Below, in pieces: positions 18,040 through 24,649 of a DNA stretch of 64,000 nucleotides. The DNA comes from JAGPCK01 sp964535575 (GTDB lineage: Bacteria > Bacteroidota > Bacteroidia > UKL13-3). Location of the stretch: NCBI GenBank assembly GCA_964535575.1, contig CAZHTC010000008.1, positions 79,366-143,365 of the forward strand, read 5' to 3'. The notes beneath the pieces were generated by a model. That model made no database searches and was not told the origin of the DNA. It was given only the letters and a program-made list of their open reading frames with translations. A program made the translations under genes and the position numbers. Positions within the stretch are counted from its first letter, which is position 1. The number at the start of each line of letters is the position of its first letter.

Positions 18040-18090
18040 AACAAAGAGGTCTCTTTCATTTTCAGAAAGAGACCTCTTTGTTATCATTTT
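18040..18090. terminator. Strong hairpin terminator downstream of phaC
   Basis: A perfect 18-bp inverted repeat (18040-18057 with 18065-18082) has a 7-base loop. A T-rich stretch follows on the plus strand, and a weaker T/A stretch on the reverse strand where phaC ends 17 bases earlier. It probably ends the pha transcript before the porin gene. Confidence 0.78.
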
Positions 18091-18098
18091 TTATAGTT

Positions 18099-19151
18099 CT
18101 ATGATCTGTCCATAATCCATTTGGCAACAGCTGGTCCTAATTCTTTCTGAGATTTAGAACCAACAAATACGCCAATATGCCCGCCTTTAAACGGATAAGA
18201 AGTTTTATCCTTCGACCCTATTTTATCCATAATGGGTAAAGTAGATGTATTCGGGATAATATTATCTTCAGTAGCGTACACGTTGAGGTAAGGAACGGTC
18301 ATATTTTTCAAATCCACTTTTTGACCAGCCAACTCCATCTCTCCTTTAATAAGTTTATTATCTCTGAAAAGGTCCTTAATGTACTTTCTGAACATTTCTC
18401 CAGCAATATTCGGAAGATCGGATTTCCATTTTTCCATACGCAAAAAGGAAAGTAGTTTTTCCTCATCCTCTAATGAGTCCATTACACCAAGGTATTTACT
18501 AATATTCATGCTTGGTTTTAAGAAACCAAAACCCTGATCGAGCATAGAACCCGGAATGGTTCCGATACTATCCACCATCGCATCTACGTCAATATCTTTT
18601 GTCCAGCGGTAAAGCATACACTCATTTCCTTTGAAATCAAACGGAGCCACAAAAGTGGTGAGGGTATTGAATTTTTCAGGTTTCAAAGAAGCGTAAATCA
18701 TACTAAATGTTCCACCCTGACAAATGGCAAGCATGTTAATTTTAGGTGCCTTATTGGCTTTACGAACGTAATCCACCGCATCATCCAGATACCCCAGAAT
18801 ATAATCTTCCATGGTGAGATAACGATCCTGTTTACCAGGATATCCCCAGTCAAGAATATACACGTCCAGTCCTTCATCAAGCAACTTTTTCATTAAGCTG
18901 CGGTCAGGTTGAATATCTAGCACATCCTGCCGGTTAATCATGGCAAATGAAACGAGGCAGGGAATTTTACATTTTGCCGCAGTTTCGCGGTTGTAATGAT
19001 ATACTTTCACGTGGTCACGCTGCCACACCAATGTTTTGGGCGTGGTAGCTACTTCCACATCTTTTATACGCTGTAATGTTTCATACCCTTTCACCAGTTT
19101 TTCGCTTGCTTTGGTAAACTCAGTCATTACTTCTTTTACATTTACATTCAT
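18099..19151 (-). CDS. phaC: Class III polyhydroxyalkanoate synthase, catalytic subunit PhaC
   Basis: The 350-residue length fits the short class III PhaC, which polymerises (R)-3-hydroxyacyl-CoA at the granule surface together with PhaE. The modified lipase box with catalytic Cys144 reads LAICQGGTFS. The usual G-x-C-x-G has Ala at the first Gly position. The catalytic Asp is near 296 (YATEDNIIPN) and the His near 325 (KGGHIGVFVG). DWGYPGKQDRYLTMEDY is the typical PhaC stretch. It follows phaE by 107 bp, with an intrinsic terminator in the gap. Confidence 0.93.
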   Translation of the reverse strand: MNVNVKEVMTEFTKASEKLVKGYETLQRIKDVEVATTPKTLVWQRDHVKVYHYNRETAAKCKIPCLVSFAMINRQDVLDIQPDRSLMKKLLDEGLDVYILDWGYPGKQDRYLTMEDYILGYLDDAVDYVRKANKAPKINMLAICQGGTFSMIYASLKPEKFNTLTTFVAPFDFKGNECMLYRWTKDIDVDAMVDSIGTIPGSMLDQGFGFLKPSMNISKYLGVMDSLEDEEKLLSFLRMEKWKSDLPNIAGEMFRKYIKDLFRDNKLIKGEMELAGQKVDLKNMTVPYLNVYATEDNIIPNTSTLPIMDKIGSKDKTSYPFKGGHIGVFVGSKSQKELGPAVAKWIMDRS

Positions 19152-19193
19152 ATTTTACGGTTTGATTTAATTGAAACGAATTTAAGGAAGTTT

Positions 19194-19232
19194 GAAAAAA
19201 AACAGCCACAAACTCAAAAGAATCTGCGGCTG
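19194..19232 (-). terminator. Intrinsic terminator between phaE and phaC
   Basis: On the reverse strand CAGCCGCA pairs with TGTGGCTG (one wobble) and is followed at once by eight T residues. It lies after the phaE stop and before the phaC start, so it would lower or separate phaC expression relative to phaE. Confidence 0.65.
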
Positions 19233-19258
19233 CTTACTATTAAACCTATTAATTCAAC

Positions 19259-20608
19259 TTATGCGTTCTTTGATTTTTTTGAGGCAGCCTTTGGTTCTTT
19301 CACCTCTACTTCAAAATCTCCGTCAATTTGCTTTTCCAGCAAACGAATACGTGACTTCAGGTCGTGAATGGTTTTGTACAACTCATCCATTTCCGAGCGG
19401 GGTACCAAAGGTACATTGGCAAACATTTTTTCCATTTGGTCTTCGATATCTTTTTTCATCCGAAGTCCAACTGAACTCAGTTCTGCCTGCATTTTAGAAT
19501 ATTCTTCTGTTTCAAACAGCTCTACATAGGCTTTATCCATGGTGTTCAGCATTTCTGAATACAACTGCATAAAGCTTTTGGTTTCTTCGCCATTCTTCAT
19601 TTTGTTATACAGGTTCTGCGAAAGGGTTTCCATGGCTTTCATACCGGTGGTGTACACCAAGTATTGCATTTGTGAGTTACGAACCTGGAAAATATTGAAA
19701 CGATTGCTTAGTTCGGTAAGTTTCTCCATCTGATCTTTTCCTAAACCTGGAGTCATCATCTTAGCAAAAGGATTTGAAGCATTTTGCAGATGATTAAACA
19801 TATTCTGGTAAGCATTCAGGTAAGAATTAAACGGGTCCTGAATAAATGAAGGCAGACTGCTGTGCAGGCTGTTTTTCATGTTATCAAAATAGCCTTTATT
19901 TAAATCCATCATCTTATTCATATTCTCCTGATACGAGCTGTTGAGGTTAGAGAACATGCTTTTCATATAATCCGGAGTAAAACCAAACATTTTATCCATC
20001 ATATCTTTATAAAGCGCGGTGTTAAACAGTTGTCCGAATTGCTCTGGAGTGTACGTTTTATCACTCATGGCCTTCATTACCGGCATCCACAGCTGAAACA
20101 TTTTCATGTAGCTATCGGTGTTGTTAAACATGCTGCTGAAATAGTCTTTGGTATTCGGGTTACCAAAATTTTTGGTCATGTCGTTGTAAGCGGAAGTCAT
20201 TGAATTCATCCATGTAGTATAGGTATTCATGGCTTGCTCCATATTTCTTCTGGCTTCTTCTGGCATCCCGGGGATTGAGTTAATCATGGTGGCCGGATTG
20301 TTCAGATTTTTCATCCACTCCTGTGTCATTTCATTCATTTTTTTACCCATGTCAGACTGATTGTTCAGCCAGTTATTAAACCAATCCATCGGATTTGACG
20401 AATTTTTGTTTTCGTTATTGTAGAAAAACGACATTTGAGAATCATACCATTTTTTGAAGTAATCGGCTGCTTCACCGGTTTTGTTGTTGTTCAGGATTTC
20501 TTTTTGAAACTTTTCGGTGCTTTCAGTAAAAGAATCCATTGCTTTCTTCTGAGCCTCGGCCCAGGTTTCGAACACGTTTTTTACAGTGTTCCCTGTTGTT
20601 GTTTCCAT
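19259..20608 (-). CDS. phaE: Class III PHA synthase accessory subunit PhaE
   Basis: The 449-residue protein is helical and rich in Met, Asn and Lys, with FETWAEAQKKAMDSFTEST near the start and repeated MxxxF/MxxW segments. The conserved C-terminal region (FQVRNSQMQYLVYTTGMKAMETL; FMQLYSEMLNTMDKAYVELFETEEY) is the PhaE core. A terminal coiled coil (LYKTIHDLKSRIRLLEKQI, about 410-428) and a Lys-rich tail follow. It is longer than the roughly 360 residues of classic PhaE. It activates PhaC and lies upstream of it on the same strand. A perfect TAnnTTTG box precedes it. Confidence 0.92.
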   Translation of the reverse strand: METTTGNTVKNVFETWAEAQKKAMDSFTESTEKFQKEILNNNKTGEAADYFKKWYDSQMSFFYNNENKNSSNPMDWFNNWLNNQSDMGKKMNEMTQEWMKNLNNPATMINSIPGMPEEARRNMEQAMNTYTTWMNSMTSAYNDMTKNFGNPNTKDYFSSMFNNTDSYMKMFQLWMPVMKAMSDKTYTPEQFGQLFNTALYKDMMDKMFGFTPDYMKSMFSNLNSSYQENMNKMMDLNKGYFDNMKNSLHSSLPSFIQDPFNSYLNAYQNMFNHLQNASNPFAKMMTPGLGKDQMEKLTELSNRFNIFQVRNSQMQYLVYTTGMKAMETLSQNLYNKMKNGEETKSFMQLYSEMLNTMDKAYVELFETEEYSKMQAELSSVGLRMKKDIEDQMEKMFANVPLVPRSEMDELYKTIHDLKSRIRLLEKQIDGDFEVEVKEPKAASKKSKNA

Positions 20609-20673
20609 TTTTTTGCGTTTTTTGACGAATTCCGGATTTTATTTTAACTAAAAAGGGCACCTGAATTCGGGCG

Positions 20674-20681
20674 CAAAGGTA
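20674..20681 (-). promoter_or_regulatory. Bacteroidota -7 box for phaE
   Basis: The reverse strand reads TACCTTTG, an exact match, about 65 bases before the phaE ATG. The -33 region lacks a clear TTTG. Confidence 0.5.
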
Positions 20682-20861
20682 AAAACATTTTTCATATTTG
20701 CACTATATGTTTGGCCTATTCACCGATATGATACATATATAACACTAATTCAAGTACTTAAACGTATAGATTTATTGATGATCTTCGTCATAAGTTACTT
20801 TTTTATCTATTGATATAATTAAAATTCTGCGTAAAATTAAATGAACCCGCCCAAAATCAAT

Positions 20862-20869
20862 TACCTTCG
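20862..20869 (+). promoter_or_regulatory. Bacteroidota -7 box for the MaoC/PhaJ gene
   Basis: TACCTTCG differs from TAnnTTTG at one base and lies 44 bases before the ATG. It is flanked by CCCGC and GCGGG arms that could form a small hairpin. Confidence 0.4.
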
Positions 20870-20913
20870 CGGGCGTTCAAAATTTCATTTTTATAACCCC
20901 TAAAACTATTTTT

Positions 20914-21324
20914 ATGATTCAAGTCGGAGATGTATTTACCCATGATTTTTCCTACACCCAGGCGCAGGTTGACCTTTACGCGCAAATTTCGGGTGATACC
21001 AACCCGCTTCATGTAAATCAGGAAGTTGGTAAAGCAAGTATGTTTGGCCGTTGCATTATTCATGGCCACTACAGCGCAAGTGTATTCACCAAAATATTCG
21101 GCACCCTGCTTCACGCTGACGGGCATATTTACATGAAGCAAAATACTACTTTTTTAAAACCTATGTTCGTAGATACGCCTTATAAGGCTGTAATTACAGT
21201 AAAGGAGATTTTCCCTGAGAAAAACAGAGTACTGTACGAAACTAAAGTTATTGATACAGCTACAGGTGCTGATACCATAACCGGTGAAGCTCTGCTGATG
21301 AATAAAAAGGTTTACGTTTGGTAA
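20914..21324 (+). CDS. phaJ: MaoC family (R)-specific enoyl-CoA hydratase, PhaJ-like
   Basis: The 136-residue hot-dog-fold protein carries the hydratase motif with Asp28 and His33 (YAQISGDTNPLHVNQE) at the spacing seen in Aeromonas PhaJ, followed by FGRCIIHGHYSASVFTKIFG. Such enzymes hydrate enoyl-CoA from beta-oxidation to (R)-3-hydroxyacyl-CoA, the monomer for PHA synthase. Its place directly opposite phaE supports that role. The family also contains other MaoC dehydratases, so the PhaJ symbol is a context-based call. Confidence 0.82.
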   Translation: MIQVGDVFTHDFSYTQAQVDLYAQISGDTNPLHVNQEVGKASMFGRCIIHGHYSASVFTKIFGTLLHADGHIYMKQNTTFLKPMFVDTPYKAVITVKEIFPEKNRVLYETKVIDTATGADTITGEALLMNKKVYVW

Positions 21325-21352
21325 ATTTCTTATTGCTTTTACTGAATTAAAG

Positions 21353-21392
21353 AAATCAAACAGGTTGTCATGAGCGGCAACCTGTTTGATTT
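21353..21392 (+). terminator. Hairpin terminator after the MaoC/PhaJ gene
   Basis: A perfect 15-bp inverted repeat (21353-21367 with 21378-21392) encloses a 10-base loop. The 3' flank is only modestly T-rich, so termination strength is uncertain. Confidence 0.62.
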
Positions 21393-21435
21393 AGCATTAC
21401 CGCATTCCCAAACTTAAATATTCAGATACTTGACT

Positions 21436-21443
21436 TACCTTTG
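21436..21443 (+). promoter_or_regulatory. Bacteroidota -7 box for the SlyD-like gene
   Basis: TACCTTTG is an exact match, 17 bases before the ATG at 21461. No convincing -33 element is visible. Confidence 0.5.
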
Positions 21444-21460
21444 CCATTCATTTTTAAGAT

Positions 21461-21940
21461 ATGATAATTGATAATAACAAAGTAGTAACCCTGCATTATG
21501 AGCTCACCCTTACCTCGGGCGAAATTGCCGACAAAGCTGACGAAACACGCCCTTTTTCATTTGTGCACGGTGCCGGTAATACTATTCCGGGATTTGACAA
21601 AGGATTAGCCGGATTAAAGGCCGGTGATACGTTTGATTTCTCCATTGAAGCCGAAGAAGCATATGGAGCATACAACCCTGATTACCTCGCGGTAATTCCA
21701 CGCAGTGTTTTTAATGTGGAAGGTGCTCCGGACGATATTTTACAGGTGGGAAACACCCTTCCTATGCAGGACCAGAGCGGAAACTCGCTTTACGGGGTAA
21801 TCACTGAAATTCATGACGACCACGTGCATATGGACTTTAATCACCCCTTAGCCGGTCAGGTGCTGCGCTTTACCGGAAATATTGTGATGGTTCGTGAGGC
21901 GAATGAAAATGAAATCGCTTTGGGAGAGGTTTCCGAATAA
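21461..21940 (+). CDS. slyD: FKBP-type peptidyl-prolyl isomerase, SlyD-like
   Basis: The 159-residue cytosolic isomerase/chaperone has the FKBP half-barrel (VVTLHYELTLTSGEIADKA; FSFVHGAGNTIPGFDKGLAGLKAGD). The inserted-in-flap domain typical of SlyD follows (EEAYGAYNPDYLAVIPRSVF to DFNHPLAGQVLRFTGNIVMV). It lacks the His/Cys-rich metal-binding tail of E. coli SlyD, so a nickel role is not supported. It is monocistronic. Confidence 0.92.
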   Translation: MIIDNNKVVTLHYELTLTSGEIADKADETRPFSFVHGAGNTIPGFDKGLAGLKAGDTFDFSIEAEEAYGAYNPDYLAVIPRSVFNVEGAPDDILQVGNTLPMQDQSGNSLYGVITEIHDDHVHMDFNHPLAGQVLRFTGNIVMVREANENEIALGEVSE

Positions 21941-21963
21941 TAAACCGCAAAAGATTCTTTTTT

Positions 21964-22014
21964 AAGAAAAAGCTTCCTATTTTTGTAAATCAATGTTAAG
22001 GAAGCTTTTTCTTT
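21964..22014 (+). terminator. Hairpin downstream of slyD that contains the next gene's start codon
   Basis: A perfect 15-bp inverted repeat (21964-21978 with 21999-22013) has a 20-base loop and is followed by T residues. It would serve as slyD terminator. The loop holds a TAnnTTTG box (21978-21985) and the ATG at 21993 of the following gene. Confidence 0.6.
21978..21985 (+). promoter_or_regulatory. Bacteroidota -7 box for the HYC_CC_PP gene
   Basis: TATTTTTG is an exact match only 7 bases before the ATG at 21993. The transcript would be nearly leaderless and would contain only one arm of the surrounding hairpin. Confidence 0.5.
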
Positions 22015-22379
22015 TTGGATTAACCGTTACTTACCTCATCAGCGCAGGCGGGGTATCTGTTGCTGCTCATTTTTGCGGCAACAATTTAAAATCCATTTCT
22101 TTTTACACACACAAAGCCAAGTCGTGTTTGTGCTCTAGCAAATCAAAAAAGAAAAAAGGATGCTGTAACAGCCGTCAAACATTTATTAAAATTACTGCAG
22201 CTCACCACCTGATTCCAACCGAAAAACCTGCTGTACCCAAAGTGGTTACCTGTTTGTTTTTTGAACAGGCCTCGGTTACCACTCAGCTTTACAAAGGGAC
22301 TAAATTTCATGGAGAGTCAAAAGCTCCGCCCCTCTCCCACACCCCCACCTATATTCAAAACAGGCTAATCAGAATTTAG
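21993..22379 (+). CDS. HYC_CC_PP family protein (Bacteroidota metal-cluster associated)
   Basis: The 128-residue protein starts with a signal peptide or membrane anchor (MLRKLFLFGLTVTYLISAGGV). It then shows the three motifs that name the family: AHFCG (the H-aromatic-C), KKKGCCNSRQ and APPLSHTPTYIQN near the C-terminus. Cys residues at about 28, 44, 46, 56 and 57 could bind metal. Such proteins are often found beside TonB receptors and metal-handling genes in this phylum, as here. The biochemical role is unknown. Confidence 0.78.
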   Translation: MLRKLFLFGLTVTYLISAGGVSVAAHFCGNNLKSISFYTHKAKSCLCSSKSKKKKGCCNSRQTFIKITAAHHLIPTEKPAVPKVVTCLFFEQASVTTQLYKGTKFHGESKAPPLSHTPTYIQNRLIRI

Positions 22380-22450
22380 CCCTGCTTTCTCTTGCCGCAA
22401 TACAGGCTTTTCCCTCTGTTTTATTTACCGATTTATTATTAAAAATTAAA

Positions 22451-23206
22451 ATGAAGAAAGTAGTTTATATTATATTTTCGCTTGGCTGGTATGCAGCAGC
22501 TTTGGCACAAACAACCGTACAAAATTTTACCAAAAACGACTGCAGCGGTAATCCACACGATTTATTTACAGAATTAAATTCTGGCAAAGTCATCATTCTG
22601 GAATATGTTATGATGAACTGTGCTCCATGCGTAACTGCAGGTAACGGATTAAAAAGCATTAAAGCCGATTATGCAGTAAGTCATCCCGGAAAAGTTGAAT
22701 TATATGCCATTGGCTTCGATAACAGTTATACCTGTGCCGATATGACTAACTGGAAAAATACCAATAACCTGTCAAGTCACACGGTATTTACCGAAGGCGA
22801 TAGTGATGTAAATTACTATGGTGGCATGGGGATGCCCACCATTGTAATAGCCGCTGGCTGGGGGCATCAGATTTTTTACAAAAAACTGGGGTACGCCCCG
22901 TCTGATAATACTCCTATACGCAATGCGATAAATACAGCATTGCTGGCAGCTTCGGCCCCTCCGGTAGGGTCTTTAAGCCGGATGCTCGTGTTTCCAAATC
23001 CGGCAGGTGAAAAAGTTTATTTAAGTTTACCTGTTGAAGCCAATGAAATCTCCATCAGTGATGTTTCAGGAAAAACAGTACTTAAGCAATTCATTCCTGA
23101 GGCTGGTGAGCACCTTTTGTGGTTAAATGGATTGCAACAGGGACTTTACTTTATATCTGTACTTAATCAATCGGGGGTTCTGAATCAAAAACTTGTAATA
23201 AGGTAA
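22451..23206 (+). CDS. Secreted thioredoxin-like protein with T9SS sorting domain
   Basis: The 251-residue protein has a signal peptide (about 1-19, ending ALAQ). A thioredoxin-fold domain follows with VIILEYVMMNCAPCVTAGNGLKSI, where CAPC is the redox pair, and the cis-Pro region GGMGMPTIVIA. The last 75 residues are a T9SS sorting domain (MLVFPNPAGEKVYLSL ... GLYFISV ... KLVIR). A redox protein at the cell surface or released outside the cell is predicted. It precedes the di-heme peroxidase gene by 3 bp, so the two are probably co-translated. Confidence 0.85.
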   Translation: MKKVVYIIFSLGWYAAALAQTTVQNFTKNDCSGNPHDLFTELNSGKVIILEYVMMNCAPCVTAGNGLKSIKADYAVSHPGKVELYAIGFDNSYTCADMTNWKNTNNLSSHTVFTEGDSDVNYYGGMGMPTIVIAAGWGHQIFYKKLGYAPSDNTPIRNAINTALLAASAPPVGSLSRMLVFPNPAGEKVYLSLPVEANEISISDVSGKTVLKQFIPEAGEHLLWLNGLQQGLYFISVLNQSGVLNQKLVIR

Positions 23207-23209
23207 AAT

Positions 23210-24286
23210 ATGAATATCCGAAATATTTCCTGCATTACTTTAGGCTGCTTTGTCCTGCTGCTGGCATGCAATAAAAAAGAAGAAGTACCCGTGAAAAACG
23301 AGACTCCGGTTTTTAATCCCACTCCGCATACTATCTCCTATCCTTCGTGGGTAAAAATTTATTCGGGGCAAATGCCTGAGCCTGCCGATAACGCCACTAC
23401 GGTTGAGGGAGTATCTCTTGGCCGCAAGCTGTTTTATGATAAAAAACTTTCGGACGACATGAGTATGTCCTGTGCTTCCTGTCATAAAATAGAGAATGCC
23501 TTTTCAGATCCACGCGCCTTTAGTACAGGTACCAACGGGGCATTTGGTGACAGGAATGCAATGGCCGTTATTAATATGGGATGGTCAACTAAGTTTTTCT
23601 GGGATGGCAGACGTCCGTCTCTTGAACTTCAGGCACATGATCCCGTTACCAATGCGGTGGAGATGAGAAATACCTGGCCCGTGGTGGTTAGCCGGCTGCA
23701 AGCCGACCCTGTATATCCGGGTCTGTTTTTTAAAGCATTTGGCAAAACTATTATTGACAGTAATATGGTCACAAAAGCTATTGCCCAGTTTGAGCGTACG
23801 CTGGTTTCATTCAACTCCCGGTTTGATAAATTTTATTTTGAAGGTGATACCTCGGTATTATCCGATCAGGAAAAAAGGGGAAAAGATTTGTTTTTTGGCA
23901 AAGCCGATTGCAACCACTGTCATTCAGACGCTATGCTCACTGACCACGCTTTCCGCAATAATGGTTTGGATGCTACATTAACGGATATTGGTTTGGGTAA
24001 AGTAACCGGCCAAAGCACCGATAACGGCAAATTTAAAGTACCTACTCTTAGAAATATTGCACTTACATTCCCCTACATGCACGATTCCCGTTTTATTACG
24101 CTTGAACAGGTTGTTGACTTTTACGACCATCAGGTAAAAACCGGTTCTCCCAATCTGGATGTTAATATGGATCAGATTAAAAACGGGCTAAATTTAACTG
24201 CACAGGAAAAGTTGGATTTGGTGGCTTTTCTAAAAACATTTACCGACAGCAGCTTTATTACCAATGCTGCTTTTATGCAACCTTAA
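23210..24286 (+). CDS. Di-heme cytochrome c peroxidase (MauG/CcpA family) lipoprotein
   Basis: The 358-residue protein has a lipobox (VLLLACNKKEE, Cys20). Two heme c sites are present: CASCH at 88-92 and CNHCH at 234-238. Family motifs include LGRKLFYDKKLS, FFWDGRR, AFRNNGLD, VPTLRNIALTFPYMHDSRF and LVAFLKTFTD. Such enzymes reduce H2O2 in the periplasm with electrons from small cytochromes; some instead oxidise protein residues. It lies inside a metal/redox operon, 3 bp after the thioredoxin-like gene. Confidence 0.93.
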   Translation: MNIRNISCITLGCFVLLLACNKKEEVPVKNETPVFNPTPHTISYPSWVKIYSGQMPEPADNATTVEGVSLGRKLFYDKKLSDDMSMSCASCHKIENAFSDPRAFSTGTNGAFGDRNAMAVINMGWSTKFFWDGRRPSLELQAHDPVTNAVEMRNTWPVVVSRLQADPVYPGLFFKAFGKTIIDSNMVTKAIAQFERTLVSFNSRFDKFYFEGDTSVLSDQEKRGKDLFFGKADCNHCHSDAMLTDHAFRNNGLDATLTDIGLGKVTGQSTDNGKFKVPTLRNIALTFPYMHDSRFITLEQVVDFYDHQVKTGSPNLDVNMDQIKNGLNLTAQEKLDLVAFLKTFTDSSFITNAAFMQP

Positions 24287-24298
24287 ATTAATCCAATT

Positions 24299-24649
24299 GT
24301 GAACCAATTATTTTTTAAAAAATCTGGCTTACTTCTAAGTGTATTTTTCATTGCTAATTTTGTTTTCGGACAAAAAAATGATACCACCATCACTTTTAAA
24401 GTATGGGGTAACTGCGATATGTGTAAACATACCATTGAGACTGCGTTGGATGTGAAAGGAGTAAAATTAGCCGAATGGGATAAAAACACCAAGATTATTT
24501 CCGTAACCTATAACCCTGAAAAGATAAACGCGGAAAAAATACACGAACTGATAGCCGCTTCAGGTTACGACACCGAACAAAAAAGAGGAGATGATAAAGC
24601 ATATCAGCGCCTCTCGCCCTGCTGTCACTACGAACGAAAAAGTCAATGA
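24299..24649 (+). CDS. Exported heavy-metal-associated (HMA) domain protein
   Basis: The 116-residue protein starts at GTG and has a signal peptide (about 4-25, ending VFGQ). One HMA domain follows, with the metal pair Cys39/Cys42 (WGNCDMCKHTIETALD) and the ferredoxin-like fold (VTYNPEKINAEKIHELIAASGYDTE). A second potential site, SPCCHYE, lies at the extreme C-terminus. It probably carries Cu or another soft metal in the periplasm. It overlaps the TonB receptor start by four bases (ATGA), which argues for a joint function. Confidence 0.87.
   Translation: MNQLFFKKSGLLLSVFFIANFVFGQKNDTTITFKVWGNCDMCKHTIETALDVKGVKLAEWDKNTKIISVTYNPEKINAEKIHELIAASGYDTEQKRGDDKAYQRLSPCCHYERKSQ

Larger units (their letters stand above)
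20609..20913. other. Divergent intergenic region between phaE and the MaoC/PhaJ gene
   Basis: About 305 bp without a gene. It is AT-rich and holds one -7 box in each direction. I see no tRNA, riboswitch or repeat in the middle part (20700-20850). Its position suits shared control of the PHA genes on both sides, but no operator stands out. Confidence 0.6.

Noticed and set aside
17896..18096. A 66-residue forward reading frame between the porin and phaC genes
   Set aside because: It consists largely of the 18-bp terminator hairpin and AT-rich spacer, lacks any family resemblance and starts inside the porin upstream region.
22426..22439. TACCGATTTATTAT before the thioredoxin-like T9SS gene as another LytTR element
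   Set aside because: It has no partner 21 bp away, lies too close to the ATG and lacks a -7 box at the 42-43 bp spacing.
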